This document shows, in pieces, positions 20,225 through 20,377 of a stretch of 20,377 nt of DNA; the stretch's first letter is position 1; the number at the start of each line of letters is the position of its first letter. Location of the stretch: the NCBI GenBank assembly GCA_905397405.1, contig CAJPVJ010000795.1, forward strand, positions 1 to 20,377. The letters are read 5' to 3'. The notes under the pieces are model-generated. The model did not search any database, was not told the origin of the DNA, and saw only the letters and a list, made by a program, of their open reading frames with translations. The DNA comes from Oppiella nova. Its lineage: Eukaryota; Arthropoda; Arachnida; Sarcoptiformes; Oppiidae. The translations under genes and the position numbers were made by a program.

Positions 20225-20377
20225 GGTGCTTAAGACGGAACTGGTTTTGTGCGACAAATGTCATGAAAAGCATTGTCTCTCTCATCGACACTACGAGTCC
20301 CACGAATGCAAACACAATAAGACGGACCAAAAGCCGGCACAACCCCTAAGAAAGCCTCTGTTGAACGCTTCGGCGCC
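19885..20377 (+). CDS. Zfand1: AN1-type zinc-finger protein, ZFAND1-like (copy 2, continues past the window)
   Basis: Exons 19885-19936, 19993-20035 and 20105-20377 (open at the window edge). Two AN1 zinc fingers are complete. Finger 1 uses C11, C14, C24, C27, C32, H35, H41 and C43; finger 2 uses C66 or C67, C69, C81, C84, C89, H92, H98 and C100 (CLSHRHYESHEC). The short linker of about 22 residues and the start MAEFPQLGQQC fit ZFAND1 (Cuz1 in yeast) better than ZFAND2, whose fingers are further apart. ZFAND1 recruits p97/VCP and the proteasome to arsenite-induced stress granules and carries a C-terminal ubiquitin-like region, which would lie beyond the window. After finger 2 the chain is Lys/Pro-rich (KPAQPLRKPLLNA). 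The AN1 identification is firm; the subfamily is inferred. Confidence 0.9.

Overview
This is eukaryotic, AT-rich, intron-containing DNA. The introns are GT-AG and mostly 58-110 bases long, and the proteins are clearly animal (DENND4, Smurf, Nop10 and a two-AN1-finger protein). Compact genes, short introns and AT-rich spacers suit an arthropod, perhaps a mite, but the lineage is an inference from style and not shown by any diagnostic sequence. No bacterial, viral, transposon or CRISPR feature was seen.

Layout, left to right. (1) 1-463, + strand: the penultimate (partial) and last coding exons of a DENND4/Crag-type Rab exchange factor. (2) 906-1862, + strand: a two-exon, lysine/serine-rich nuclear-type protein, cut off by the arm of an inverted repeat. 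(3) 8857 down to 1886, - strand: the rest of DENND4 (six exons), with its large exon interrupted by a local triplication around a single 'n' at 5245. (4) 8858-10591: non-coding DNA holding the DENND4 5' flank and the Smurf 3' UTR. (5) 14239 down to 10592, - strand: a complete 12-exon Smurf-type HECT ubiquitin ligase (C2, three WW, HECT; 817 residues). (6) 14240-16803: an AT-rich spacer shared by the divergent Smurf and Nop10 5' ends. (7) 16804-17541, + strand: Nop10 (64 residues, two exons) followed 115 bases later by an AN1 zinc-finger gene (ZFAND1-like). The whole of 14532-17541 is repeated, with a few substitutions, as 17543-20224 after a second single 'n' at 17542. The second copy runs on to the window end.

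The genes do not form a pathway. DENND4 acts in Rab10/membrane traffic, Smurf in BMP/TGF-beta and polarity signalling, Nop10 in H/ACA snoRNP pseudouridylation, and the AN1 protein in p97/proteasome stress handling. The striking feature is structural. Three joins (about 1852, 5245, 17542) each carry repeated sequence on both sides, and each breaks or doubles a gene. Frame and splice-phase bookkeeping shows that one reordered arrangement gives an uninterrupted DENND4 of about 1,880 residues. Mis-joined or unmerged allelic contigs are therefore the most economical explanation, with real rearrangement as the alternative to be tested.
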